The notes under the pieces are model-generated. The model saw only the letters and a list, made by a program, of their open reading frames with translations, was not told the origin of the DNA and made no database searches. The position numbers and the translations under genes were made by a program. DNA of 64,000 bases from Lentzea sp. NBRC 105346. GTDB lineage: Bacteria > Actinomycetota > Actinomycetes > Mycobacteriales > Pseudonocardiaceae. Positions 10,089 through 18,281 of this stretch are shown one piece after another. Each line of letters opens with the position of its first letter. The first letter of the stretch is position 1. The stretch is taken from contig NZ_BSTQ01000002.1 in NCBI RefSeq assembly GCF_030269605.1, forward strand, positions 310,001 to 374,000. The letters are read 5' to 3'.

Positions 10089-11315
10089 TCAGCTCACCAT
10101 GTGCAGTGGGTTGCGTCTCGGCTGGCGTAGCGGGTCGAGGAACGCCGGTGGGATGAAGTACGGGATTCCGTTGCGGAGCTTCACTTCCCAGTCGCTGTGA
10201 TGGATCAGGTCGTGATGTCGTCGGCAGAGCAGGACGCCGTTGTGCAGGCTGGTTTTGCCGCCCTCGAACCACGGTTTGATGTGGTGGCCCTCGCAGTGCC
10301 GTGGCGGACGGTTGCAGCCCGGGAAGGCGCAGCCCCGGTCGCGGGCGACGAGGGCTCGGCGTAGGCCGGTGTTGAAGAGTCTCGCTTTGCGGCCGACGTT
10401 GAGTGGCTGGGAGCGGCCGCTGAGCACGATCGGGATGATGCCCGCGTCGCAGGCGAGCCTGCGCAGTTGCTTGACCGGGATGCGTTCCTGGCTGTCCAGC
10501 ACCGCCGACCCGACGTTGGCCTTCAGATCCTCGTAGGAGACGGTGACGGCCATGGTGACGGTTTCGCCGCCATGCTCGGGCATGACGTCCGCGCGCAGCA
10601 TCAGGTCGATCAGCTCGGCGAAGGCGTCGCCTTGCCGTTCGGCCAGGGTGCGCGGGTCGGGGCCTTCGGCGTCGGTGGGGCGGGGCTTGGACAGCGGGTC
10701 CAGTGCGGCCTGGAACCTCGCGCCGGTCATCAGGTCGATGTCGCCCCAGAGCTTCAGGCGGCCGTGCTGCTCACGCAGCACTATCTGGTTGCCCGGCGGC
10801 GCCGGATCCCGATCATCGGGTTCCTCGTCGTTCTGGAACATCCGGTACACGATCTTCTTGCCGAAGCCACGGATGCCGCCCGGCTCGAACTGGCGCCCGT
10901 AATCGGCGAGCTGCTGCTCGATGAAGGCCGTCTGCTCCGGTGTGGCGTCCTTGGGCATGCGCTTCATCGCCTTGGCGATCTCCTCGACATGCTCCTCGGT
11001 CACCCCGCCCTCGGCCATCGCCTCCGCGGTGGCGGGCAACACCGGTGCGGTCTCACCGCCGGACGGACCGAGCTGCGGCATCAACCGCCGCGCGTTACGC
11101 AGCTTCGCCCGCGTCACAGCCGGATCCCACTGCACCCGATCCTTCAACACTCCGACCAGGTCCTTGTAACCCAGCTCGACGGCCAGGCCACGCCGGTCCA
11201 TTTCGGCGATCCACCGCAACTTCCGCTCGGCGAGGACACGACTCTGCACCTCCAGGGCGGCGAAGCCGTCGAGCAGCTCACCGCTGGAGAGGAGGGACAG
11301 ATCCGTGTCGACCAT
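10089..11315 (-). CDS. DUF222 and HNH endonuclease domain protein (13E12 repeat family)
   Basis: A 408-residue protein with an N-terminal DUF222 helical region (about 1-300) and a C-terminal HNH nuclease domain. The HNH core is intact: CAFPGCNRPPRHCEGHHIKPW (about 330-350), with the two Cys, the HH pair and Asn in SLHNGVLLC, ending RRHHDLIH. This architecture is the 13E12 repeat family, known as multicopy, mobile-looking genes in actinobacteria including the REP13E12 elements of Mycobacterium tuberculosis. The gene is enclosed by long inverted repeats, which supports a mobile or homing element. Whether the protein moves the DNA is unproved. The start was taken at the ATG at 11315; no strong ribosome site is seen. 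Confidence 0.88.
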   Translation of the reverse strand: MVDTDLSLLSSGELLDGFAALEVQSRVLAERKLRWIAEMDRRGLAVELGYKDLVGVLKDRVQWDPAVTRAKLRNARRLMPQLGPSGGETAPVLPATAEAMAEGGVTEEHVEEIAKAMKRMPKDATPEQTAFIEQQLADYGRQFEPGGIRGFGKKIVYRMFQNDEEPDDRDPAPPGNQIVLREQHGRLKLWGDIDLMTGARFQAALDPLSKPRPTDAEGPDPRTLAERQGDAFAELIDLMLRADVMPEHGGETVTMAVTVSYEDLKANVGSAVLDSQERIPVKQLRRLACDAGIIPIVLSGRSQPLNVGRKARLFNTGLRRALVARDRGCAFPGCNRPPRHCEGHHIKPWFEGGKTSLHNGVLLCRRHHDLIHHSDWEVKLRNGIPYFIPPAFLDPLRQPRRNPLHMVS

Positions 11316-11413
11316 GCGTTCGACTCTACCGCAAGATCACGAGCAAACAGCCCGTTTACCAGCGAAAACAAGCTACACGATCGGGTGAACCGCTTTCAAG
11401 AAACGATCAAAAC

Positions 11414-11570
11414 GCAAGCCACTCATCCCAGCCACGCCCGCAACCGCACAACACAACGCAACCCAGCCAACGGATCGGGACCACGACGGCAGCCAACCAC
11501 CTTCTCGGTACGTCGCCCTTTTCGTGCGGGACAGGCGCCCAGCGCCTGGCACGCACGAAAAGGGTGACGT
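11414..11570. repeat. Right long inverted repeat flanking the DUF222-HNH gene
   Basis: About 157 bp, matching the left repeat in inverted orientation. Its outer part (11510-11570) is a 61-bp palindrome with 29-bp arms carrying three mismatches. Its inner part (11414-11509) pairs with 9969-10066. It starts 98 bp before the nuclease start codon and ends 27 bp before the stop of the convergent-side subtilase gene, so the nuclease promoter must lie within or just inside it. Confidence 0.8.
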
Positions 11571-11597
11571 GGCGGCCGAAGGCCGAAACACCCAAGA

Positions 11598-13421
11598 TCA
11601 AGAAACCACGAGCGCGAAGTCAGCGTCGGTAGCCGTAGTCTCCACGTGAGCGTCCACATTCACCTGCGAAGCCAACACTTCCACGGTCCAAGTCCCAGCA
11701 GCAGGCTTCTCAACGAACACGTTCTCCACGGTGTCAATGGCATTGGGCGACCCACCGGGCGTGGACCAGTTCCCAGCCAACAGCCCGTTGTTGCCGTAGT
11801 AGACAGTCCCATTCGGAGCAGTGACCCGAAGCGTGAGGTCGTTGACCCGAGCCAGAGCAGCGGTAGGCGACCCGGCCGGATCGGTGTACGCGAGCGTCGC
11901 CTTCAAAGGCTTGGTACCACTGGAAGAAACGGTGTAGCGACGAACCTGCCCGTTGGACACGAGGTCGGTCTCGTTCACCAGCAAAGGCAGCTTCCACCCC
12001 GAGGCCTTCGCGGAGTCGTAGAGGTTCCGCACGGACGCGGTCCCCCAGCCCTGGTGCACGCGGGTCATGTCCGCCGTGGTGCCGGAGAACGGAAACTGGT
12101 CGGCCGAGTTGATCAAAAGCGCCTTGGCGGTAGCAGCATGCGGCCGCGAGGCGAACACGTCGCGCGCCTTGCCGGGACCGCCGTCGAAGACGCCGTCCGC
12201 CCACATCTGGAACAGCAGACCCGCGTTGCCGCACGTGATGGGCGTGGCGCCGGACGTGCCGCCGAACGACGTGGTGTACGCGGTGTCCGAGTTGCCGGAC
12301 GTGGTGTCGATGCGGTCGTAGAAGTTGGAGATCTCCGGCTTGATGCGGCCGTCGGCGGCGGGGCCGATGCTGGCGCCGTTGTTCCACTTGTCGTCCGCGC
12401 GGGACAGCGTGTTGTAGTGGTACTGGCCGCCGACCGACAGGACGTTCTTCGCCCACGCCTGCGGGCGCGAGTTGCGGGTGCCCGCGTTGGACTGCGACTG
12501 GCAGATCAGGATGTCGTGGTCGAACACGATGCGGTCCATCTGCTGCGAGATCGACGTGTACGACGTGGTCAGGCTGTTGCCCCAGCTGTTGCTCTGGAAC
12601 ACCGCGCGGTACGGGCCGGCCGGGTTCACCAGTTCCTTGGTGTGCGCGTACCGGTCCGGGACGCTGGACTTGGCGAAGATGCCCTGCGCCTGGGGCAGCA
12701 GGCCGCGGTGGGCGGGCGAGACGCCGGAGGCGAAGATCTGGCCGTAGGTGGACGTGCCGTGGCCGACCTCGGTGGTGTTGCCGTTGTGGATGATCACCGG
12801 GCGGGCGCGGAACTCCTGGTGCGTCGCGCGCATCCCGATGTCCATCACCTCGCCGCGCACGCCCTGGCCGCGGTAGCCGCCCGCGGTCTCGATGTAGTTG
12901 GCGCCGCCCGACTCGCGGGAGATCGCCATGTCCGTCGACTCCTCGCCAACGGCGCCGACGGCGAGCACGTCGGCGGAACGGGCCACGCGGGCGGCCTGGG
13001 CGGAGGTCAGGACAGCGGTGAGGTGTTCCCGGCTGGCCGACACGTTCTCGACCTTGCCGCCGACCGACGACACCAGCGAGGCGACCGACTGCTGGGCGGC
13101 AGCGTCCTGGTCGACCAACGTGATCAGGAAACGAGAGGAGCCGCCGAACGCGACCACGTCGGCCGGGGCTGAGTACGCGGAAACCCCGCGTACGTAAGGA
13201 AGACGCGACACCCGTGCGGCGTCCTTCGTCCGGACCACGTAACCGGAGCCGGTCACGTAGGTGCCGACGCGGGCGCCGAGCGCGCGGAGCTGGATGCGCT
13301 GGGCGTCGGTCAGAACCCCGTCGAAGCGCACCAGGTATGCGCCCTCCACGGGTGCGGCGACCGCGGGTGCGACGCCGAGTGTCAGTGCCACGGCCGAGGC
13401 CACGGCGAACAAGCGCAGCAT
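11598..13421 (-). CDS. Secreted subtilisin-family serine protease, KP-43-like
   Basis: A 607-residue S8-family protease with a Sec signal peptide (MLRLFAVASAVALTLGVAPA, cleavage about residue 22). A prodomain-like region covers roughly 25-165. The catalytic triad is visible as Asp194 in VMDIG, His221 in VGHGTS and Ser390 in FGGTSGATP; the oxyanion Asn lies in QSQSNAGT (about 312). The C-terminal 130 residues form a beta-sandwich of the type seen after KP-43 proteases (ATLAYTDPAGSP, LRVTAPNG, AGTWTVEV). Such enzymes degrade extracellular protein for nutrition or during development. The gene stands alone, upstream of nothing on its strand. A predicted calcium or detergent-resistant character is not inferable here. 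Confidence 0.9.
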   Translation of the reverse strand: MLRLFAVASAVALTLGVAPAVAAPVEGAYLVRFDGVLTDAQRIQLRALGARVGTYVTGSGYVVRTKDAARVSRLPYVRGVSAYSAPADVVAFGGSSRFLITLVDQDAAAQQSVASLVSSVGGKVENVSASREHLTAVLTSAQAARVARSADVLAVGAVGEESTDMAISRESGGANYIETAGGYRGQGVRGEVMDIGMRATHQEFRARPVIIHNGNTTEVGHGTSTYGQIFASGVSPAHRGLLPQAQGIFAKSSVPDRYAHTKELVNPAGPYRAVFQSNSWGNSLTTSYTSISQQMDRIVFDHDILICQSQSNAGTRNSRPQAWAKNVLSVGGQYHYNTLSRADDKWNNGASIGPAADGRIKPEISNFYDRIDTTSGNSDTAYTTSFGGTSGATPITCGNAGLLFQMWADGVFDGGPGKARDVFASRPHAATAKALLINSADQFPFSGTTADMTRVHQGWGTASVRNLYDSAKASGWKLPLLVNETDLVSNGQVRRYTVSSSGTKPLKATLAYTDPAGSPTAALARVNDLTLRVTAPNGTVYYGNNGLLAGNWSTPGGSPNAIDTVENVFVEKPAAGTWTVEVLASQVNVDAHVETTATDADFALVVS

Positions 13422-13511
13422 GAATCGAACCTCCTGATCGGCAGGGAATGCCCGAACCGGAGGAGGGTCCGGGCCCGTGATCAGGACGTTACCGAGCGCA
13501 GTGCGCGCTGG

Positions 13512-13931
13512 TCACCGGCCGATTGGCGGCAAACCGGGGTGCCACTCGATCGCCGGGCAGCGGTCCATCACCATGCGCAGGCCCGCGGAGGTCACGCGGG
13601 CGAAGGCGTCGGTGTCCACCACGTCCAGCTGGAACCACACCGCCTTGGCGCCGATCGCGACGGCCTCGTCCGCGAACGCGCCGGCCTCGCTGGAGCGCCG
13701 GAACACGTCCACGCAGTCGACACCGAACGGAATATCGGACAGCGACGCGTATCCGGGTTCGCCGTGCACGGTCTCGGCGCGTGGGTGCACGGGCACGATG
13801 CGCTTGCCGTGCCGTTGCAGGAATCTCGCGACGCCGTGCGCGGCGCGCGACGGGTTGTCGGCCAGCCCCACGATCGCCCAGGTCTGGCAGTTCTCCAGAA
13901 TCCAGTGCACGGACTCACCCCAAGATTCCAT
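13512..13931 (-). CDS. CoA-binding domain protein, YccU-like
   Basis: A 139-residue single-domain protein with the CoA-binding Rossmann fold of succinyl-CoA synthetase alpha subunits (YccU family). The nucleotide loop is AIVGLADNPSRAAHGVARFL, followed by KRIVPVHPRA and the DVFRRS block, then WFQLDVVD. The family is widespread, binds CoA or a related nucleotide, and has no settled physiological role. The start at MESWGES was chosen because it matches the usual N-terminus and avoids overlapping the divergent sigma factor gene; a longer frame to 14009 would overlap that gene's ribosome site. A GGAGG sits unusually close to this ATG, so an upstream start at 13976 remains possible. Confidence 0.78.
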   Translation of the reverse strand: MESWGESVHWILENCQTWAIVGLADNPSRAAHGVARFLQRHGKRIVPVHPRAETVHGEPGYASLSDIPFGVDCVDVFRRSSEAGAFADEAVAIGAKAVWFQLDVVDTDAFARVTSAGLRMVMDRCPAIEWHPGLPPIGR

Positions 13932-13993
13932 ACCTCCAGCATGAACCTCGCGCACCGCGGCGGCGACTGTTCTCATGACGAGGAGGAGGTGAC

Positions 13994-14515
13994 GTGGATC
14001 CCACCGCACTGCTGGTGGTCCGCTGTCAGCTCGGGGAACGCGACGCGCTCGCCGAGCTGGTCCGGACGTGGCACACCCAGCTCTGGAACTACGCGCGCCG
14101 GATGGCCGGCGACGCGGAGACCGCCGACGAGCTGACCCAGGAGACTTGGGTCGCGGTGTTGCGCGGCCTGCCGAAGCTGAGGGAACCGGAGAGGTTCGCG
14201 CCCTGGCTGTTCACGATCGCGCGCAGGTCGCTGATGAACCGGCTGCGAGCCCAGTACGCGCAACCACCCGACGAAGCACCCGAGGAAGTACCGGAACCGG
14301 ACCCGCTGGACCGGATCGAGCTGCTGAACGGCCTGAAGGGCCTGCCGCTGGTCGAACGGGAGGTCCTCGTGCTCTTCCACGTCCACGACCTCTCGCTGCA
14401 GGAGTGCGCCGAGGTCATCAGGGTCCCGGCGGGCACCGTCAAGTCACGTCTGTTCCGCGCGCGCCGGATGTTGCGCGAACACCTGGTGGAAAGGGGATTC
14501 CACGGTGAACGATGA
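13994..14515 (+). CDS. ECF RNA polymerase sigma factor
   Basis: A 173-residue sigma-70 family extracytoplasmic-function factor that would redirect RNA polymerase to a small regulon. Region 2 is seen at about 10-85 (ALAELVRTWHTQLWNYARRM, then TADELTQETWVAVLRGL), and region 4 at about 110-165 with the helix-turn-helix SLQECAEVIRVPAGTVKSRL. It starts with GTG preceded by a very strong AGGAGGAGGT site. Its last 11 nt overlap the next gene, a small membrane protein, so the two are translationally coupled; that neighbour is the best candidate anti-sigma factor. The target promoter sequence is not recognisable here. Confidence 0.9.
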   Translation: MDPTALLVVRCQLGERDALAELVRTWHTQLWNYARRMAGDAETADELTQETWVAVLRGLPKLREPERFAPWLFTIARRSLMNRLRAQYAQPPDEAPEEVPEPDPLDRIELLNGLKGLPLVEREVLVLFHVHDLSLQECAEVIRVPAGTVKSRLFRARRMLREHLVERGFHGER

Positions 14516-14948
14516 CCGGTTCGAGGAACCGACCCTGCCCGCGGAGACCGTCGTGCGGCGGCTGACGCCGAAGTTGCGGTACGCCGCGCTGGGCCTGGCC
14601 GGGCTCACGGTGGCCGTGCTGGTCGGCACGTTGTGGGCGACGGAACCGGCCCTGCCCGCCCGGACCCACGTCGCGTTCGGCGGCGTCGTGGCGATGGGAC
14701 TGGGGTGGGCGGTGTTCGCCGCGTGGGCGCTCACGCGAGCACCGCTGTTCGCCCGCGACCGTGTGGTCGCCGCGACGCTCGCACTGGGCTTCTCGGCCGT
14801 CACGGCGATCGGTCTCGCGATCACCGCGAAGATCACTGGTGTAGCGGTGGGGCTCGTGCTCGTCGCGGCAGCTGGGGTACTTCTGGTCAACGCCCGGCGC
14901 ACGCGCGCGGATCTGTTGCGCCGCAAGGAAGAGCTAGAGAACGGGTAA
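14505..14948 (+). CDS. Four-helix membrane protein, putative anti-sigma partner
   Basis: A 147-residue membrane protein with four predicted transmembrane helices (about 25-46, 56-76, 86-107 and 110-128), a cytosolic N-terminus of about 24 residues and a charged C-terminal tail ending RRKEELENG. It begins at a GTG inside the last codons of the ECF sigma gene, with AAGGGG upstream, so it is made together with the sigma factor. Genes in this position commonly encode membrane anti-sigma factors, but no zinc-binding anti-sigma motif is visible, so the role is inferred from position only. Its 3' end overlaps the convergent PucR-type gene by 15 nt. Confidence 0.7.
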   Translation: MNDDRFEEPTLPAETVVRRLTPKLRYAALGLAGLTVAVLVGTLWATEPALPARTHVAFGGVVAMGLGWAVFAAWALTRAPLFARDRVVAATLALGFSAVTAIGLAITAKITGVAVGLVLVAAAGVLLVNARRTRADLLRRKEELENG

Positions 14949-15632
14949 CGACGGCCGGATGGACCGCACGGCGTGCGCGGTAAGTGCCGCGTCCAGCGTC
15001 AGCACGCCGTGCGGGGACGTCGGCCGGGCGCCGGTGAGGCGTTCGATGGCGCGCAGGCGGTAGTCCAGCGTGCTGCGGTGGATGCGCAACCGGCGGGCGG
15101 CGCCGGCGCGGTTGCCGTCCTCGGCGAGGAACGCGCGCAGCGCCTCCAGCAGCTGGGGGCGGTCGACGACCGGCTCGATCAGGCGTGCCAGCCGGGCCGA
15201 GGTGTCGGGCCGCCGCAGCACGGCGAACCCCGCCAGCAGGTGCCGCAGTTCGTACACGCCGGGATCGCGGCGCGAGGCGAGCGCGAGGGTGAGCAGGTCG
15301 GCCGCGGTGGCGCGAACGGTCGCGAGGTCTTTACGGGTGCCCCAGGCGACGCCCATCCACGTGTGGCCGGTGAGCCGGACGTGCAGGTCCCGCACCGCCT
15401 CACCGGCCATGCGATCCGAAGCGCACGGCACGAGCAGGTAGCCGCCGGGTCCGGCCAGGACACAGAGCAGGTCCTCGTGGGCCGCCAAGGTTGCCACGAC
15501 CGCCGGATCGGCCGAATGACAGGCCACGACGGCGTACGCGGTGGGCAGGTCGTCTGGCCCTTCACCGGTGAGCAGGGCCCTGGCAAGCGCGTCCGAAGGC
15601 GGGGACAACGACACGGCCTCGGTGATCGTCAC
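14934..15632 (-). CDS. PucR-family regulator (first of two)
   Basis: A 232-residue regulator with a GGDEF-like middle region and a PucR/CdaR C-terminal helix-turn-helix (about 165-225: LRAFLAEDGNRAGAARRL followed by RIHRSTLDYRLRAIERLTG). PucR-type proteins usually regulate catabolic or purine-related genes in response to a small ligand; this one lacks the N-terminal sensor of full-length PucR. I chose the GTG start at VTITEAV because GGAGG lies 7 nt upstream; a longer frame to 15698 exists. It follows, on the same strand and after 93 bp, a second member of the same family. Confidence 0.82.
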   Translation of the reverse strand: MTITEAVSLSPPSDALARALLTGEGPDDLPTAYAVVACHSADPAVVATLAAHEDLLCVLAGPGGYLLVPCASDRMAGEAVRDLHVRLTGHTWMGVAWGTRKDLATVRATAADLLTLALASRRDPGVYELRHLLAGFAVLRRPDTSARLARLIEPVVDRPQLLEALRAFLAEDGNRAGAARRLRIHRSTLDYRLRAIERLTGARPTSPHGVLTLDAALTAHAVRSIRPSLPVL

Positions 15633-15725
15633 AGGCCCGCCTCCAGGTTCAGCTCCCCACGGCACCATACAAAGAGCCTGTTGAGACGGCGTACGCATTT
15701 CGGGTGTGTCTTGGGAATCCCGGTC

Positions 15726-16667
15726 TCACTTCGTGGAAACGCGACCACACACGTCGAGTGCGATGCTGAGCATCGCGAGGTCGCGCGGATGGACGGGCGA
15801 GAGCCCGGTCAGCTGCTCCACCTGCCACAGCCGGTAGTCGATGGTGCTGCGGTGGATGAACAACCGCTTGACCGCGACGGCGCGGTTGCCGTCCGACTCC
15901 ACCAGCGCCATCAGGGTTTCCACCAGCACCGGGTTCGCCAGCAGCGGCGTCACAATGCGGCTCAACTCCGCGGTCACCTCCGGCGTCGACACCGCCGCGT
16001 ACTCGAACAACACGTCGTCGAGCCGGTACACACCGGGCGGGCGCCCGAGCGAGGTGACCAGGTCGAGCAGCTCGTCGACGTCCTTGCACACCACCGGAAG
16101 GTCGTCGGCCGTCTGGCCGGACACGCACAGCCAGACCGACCCGAACAGCTCGTCGTGCGCCCGGCCGCACAGCTCGGTGGCCGCGACTTCCGCCAGCGGT
16201 AACAGCAGGTGTCCCGACGTGGTCGAGCCCGCCCCGGACAGCCGAGCGACGACATCCGGTTCCAGGTCGCGGAAAGCCTTCTCGACGTCGGCCGGCGACG
16301 ACCCGGCCGCGCGCACCGCCACCACGGTCGACCCCGCGGGCGGCACGGGCCAGCCCGCCGGTTCCACCGCCGCGACACGACGTTCGTGGTAGGCGCTGAG
16401 CATCTCGGTTCCCACAATGGTGCCCGCAGCCGCAACCTGCACGGCGGCGCGCATGTTCAAGGCCACAGTCTGGGTCAGCAGCCGATCGACGAGCCGCAAC
16501 GCGGCGACGAGGTGTGAACGTCCGACGTTCGCCTCGGCAAGGCGCTCCCCCGTACTCGACGCGACGGCGACAGCGCGCTTCTCCCACCCCGCCGCGTTGC
16601 GCGCCGCGTCGCGGTAGACGGGGCGCAGCTCCTCCCGGAGGCGGGCGACGAGGTCTCCAGACGACAT
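15726..16667 (-). CDS. PucR-family regulator (second of two)
   Basis: A 313-residue relative of the preceding regulator. The N-terminal 100 residues are helical and carry a cluster seen in actinobacterial PucR proteins (LVDRLLTQTVALNMRAAVQV). The middle is a degenerate GGDEF-like domain, and the C-terminus has the PucR helix-turn-helix (MALVESDGNRAVAVKRL, then FIHRSTIDYRLWQVEQLTG). The start was set at MSSGDLVARL, eleven codons inside the longest frame. The two genes look like an old tandem duplication: they share the HTH wording but are otherwise well diverged. It is divergent from the Crp-family gene with about 110 bp between them. Confidence 0.83.
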   Translation of the reverse strand: MSSGDLVARLREELRPVYRDAARNAAGWEKRAVAVASSTGERLAEANVGRSHLVAALRLVDRLLTQTVALNMRAAVQVAAAGTIVGTEMLSAYHERRVAAVEPAGWPVPPAGSTVVAVRAAGSSPADVEKAFRDLEPDVVARLSGAGSTTSGHLLLPLAEVAATELCGRAHDELFGSVWLCVSGQTADDLPVVCKDVDELLDLVTSLGRPPGVYRLDDVLFEYAAVSTPEVTAELSRIVTPLLANPVLVETLMALVESDGNRAVAVKRLFIHRSTIDYRLWQVEQLTGLSPVHPRDLAMLSIALDVCGRVSTK

Positions 16668-16777
16668 TCGTCGATTCCACCAGGTTCCGCCCTGGCACAA
16701 GGACCACTTTGTTCAGCACCACGCCAGATTCGGCCGCCCTAACCTCGAAAGACCAGTCCAGAGAACGGAGCCGGCCC

Positions 16778-17428
16778 GTGGCCCAGCAGCTCCTCACGAG
16801 ACCGACCTCCCTGCCCGACGTCTGGAGCCAGTTCACGCACACCCTGGAGCCCGTCGAGTTCAGCAGGGGCGCGGTGATCCTGCCCGCGGGCGCGCGCACC
16901 AACACCTTGTACGTCCTCAGATCCGGCAAGGCGAAGACGACGTGCTCGTCGGCCGACGGCAAGGAGCTCCTGCTGGACTTCCACGCCTCAGGCGACGTAC
17001 TGGCCGAGCCGACCCTGTTCGACGCCGGGCCGTGCGCCACCACTACCACCGCGATGACCCGCATCGAGGCCGGCCAGATCGCGCTCGGCACACTGCACAA
17101 GTGGCTGGTCATGTGCCCGGAGATCACCGAGCACCTGCTGGGCACCATGGCGCGCCGGCACCGGGAGCGGCATCAGATGCGGATGGACCTGGTGCAGATC
17201 GACGCTCCGGCGCGGCTCGCGAAGGCGTTGCTGCGGCTGGCGGGACGGGTTCAGCGGCTCGTTATCGAGGACGTTACGCAGCAGGAGCTCGGGCAGTACA
17301 TCGGGTCCGGGCGGGATACCGTCAACAAGATTCTCGCCGACTTTGCTCAGCGCGGGTGGATCGTTATTGAGCGGCGGACGATTCTGTTGACGGACACGGC
17401 TGCGCTGGGCCGGCGGTCCCGCCACTGA
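16778..17428 (+). CDS. Crp/Fnr-family transcription regulator
   Basis: A 216-residue regulator with a cyclic-nucleotide-binding-like N-terminal beta-roll (about 20-120: ILPAGARTNTLYVLRSGKAK, then FHASGDVLAEPTLFDAGP), a long dimer helix, and a C-terminal winged helix-turn-helix (TQQELGQYIGSGRDTVNKIL, about 165-185). There are no clustered cysteines for an Fnr iron-sulphur cluster. The residues that bind the cAMP phosphate in Crp are not clearly present, so the ligand is unknown. The GTG start follows CGGAG. The upstream 88 in-frame codons lack coding character and overlap the PucR gene, so they were excluded. Confidence 0.84.
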   Translation: MAQQLLTRPTSLPDVWSQFTHTLEPVEFSRGAVILPAGARTNTLYVLRSGKAKTTCSSADGKELLLDFHASGDVLAEPTLFDAGPCATTTTAMTRIEAGQIALGTLHKWLVMCPEITEHLLGTMARRHRERHQMRMDLVQIDAPARLAKALLRLAGRVQRLVIEDVTQQELGQYIGSGRDTVNKILADFAQRGWIVIERRTILLTDTAALGRRSRH

Positions 17429-17461
17429 TTGACCATCCATATTGGACGGCACCGCATGGAA

Positions 17462-18241
17462 TCAGTGTGCGGCAACGATCGACAGATGGTCGGCCAGCCG
17501 CCGCAGATCCACCACCAGAGCGTCCTGCAGCTCCTGCGTCAGCCGCACGGTCAGGATGGTCACGCTGACGGCGGCGCAGATACTCCGCCCGCCCGCCAGC
17601 GCGATCCCGAAACAGGTGACGCCGTCGGTGTTCTCCTCGCGATCGATGGCATACCCCCGCCGCCGCGTCTCAAACAGGTCGCGCCGCAGCTCCGAGACAT
17701 CCCGGTGCGACCGCCGAGTCAGAAGAGGCAGCGAATCCAGAGCGGCCAGCCGCGACTCCAGCTCACCCGGCGGCAGAGCGGCCAGCAGAGCCTTGCCCAT
17801 ACCGGACACGACGGCGGGCAGCCGCTGCCCGACATCCGAAGCGAGCCGGATGTTCTGTGTGCCGTCGTGGCGCGCCAAGTAGACGACGTCCATGTCGTCG
17901 AGCACGGACAACAGGATCGTCTCGGCGGACGCGACCGGCAGCATGGCGCAGTACCGCACGAACTCGTCCACCACCGAGGTCCCGGGCAGGAAGCCCTGCC
18001 CCAGCTCGACGACCTTGTGGTCGAGGGTCCACCGGCCGTCGACGCGGCGCACCATGCGGCACGCCTCCAGCGCCGCGCACAGGTTCGCGACCGTGGACTT
18101 GGCCAGATCCAGCCGGCGCGCCAGCTGGGACAGCGGCAGCGGCGAGCGCGCCAGCTCCTCCAGGATCGCCACCGCGCGCGTGACCGCCGGGGAGCGGCTG
18201 TGCACTGCCCGGAGCGACCTGTGCGGTTCGGTGGCCACCAC
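17462..18241 (-). CDS. IclR-family transcription regulator
   Basis: A 259-residue regulator with an N-terminal winged helix-turn-helix (about 17-75: SPAVTRAVAILEELARS, then LPLSQLARRLDLAKSTVANL) and a C-terminal IclR ligand-binding GAF-like domain (about 85-250: RLPAVVSGMGKALLAALP and the REENTDGVTCFGIAL block). IclR proteins control catabolic operons through small aromatic or organic acids. It begins 30 bp after the stop codon of the P450 gene on the same strand, but a tight stem-loop lies between them, so it may be only partly co-transcribed. It converges with the Crp-family gene, 33 bp apart. Confidence 0.88.
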   Translation of the reverse strand: MVATEPHRSLRAVHSRSPAVTRAVAILEELARSPLPLSQLARRLDLAKSTVANLCAALEACRMVRRVDGRWTLDHKVVELGQGFLPGTSVVDEFVRYCAMLPVASAETILLSVLDDMDVVYLARHDGTQNIRLASDVGQRLPAVVSGMGKALLAALPPGELESRLAALDSLPLLTRRSHRDVSELRRDLFETRRRGYAIDREENTDGVTCFGIALAGGRSICAAVSVTILTVRLTQELQDALVVDLRRLADHLSIVAAH

Positions 18242-18259
18242 AAGATGATCGCTTGGTGG

Positions 18260-18281
18260 CCGCTGGTGTTTTCACCAGCGG
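18260..18281 (-). terminator. Stem-loop across the P450 stop codon
   Basis: CCGCTGGTG, a TTTT loop and CACCAGCGG form a perfect 9-bp hairpin that includes the P450 stop codon (18272-18274). It sits just before the IclR gene on the same strand. It could attenuate read-through from the P450 operon into iclR, or stabilise the upstream message. Confidence 0.55.

Noticed and set aside
16697..16712. ACAAGGACCACTTTGT as a Crp-family operator between the PucR and Crp-type genes
   Set aside because: It is only a loose palindrome with no second copy, too weak to list as a site.
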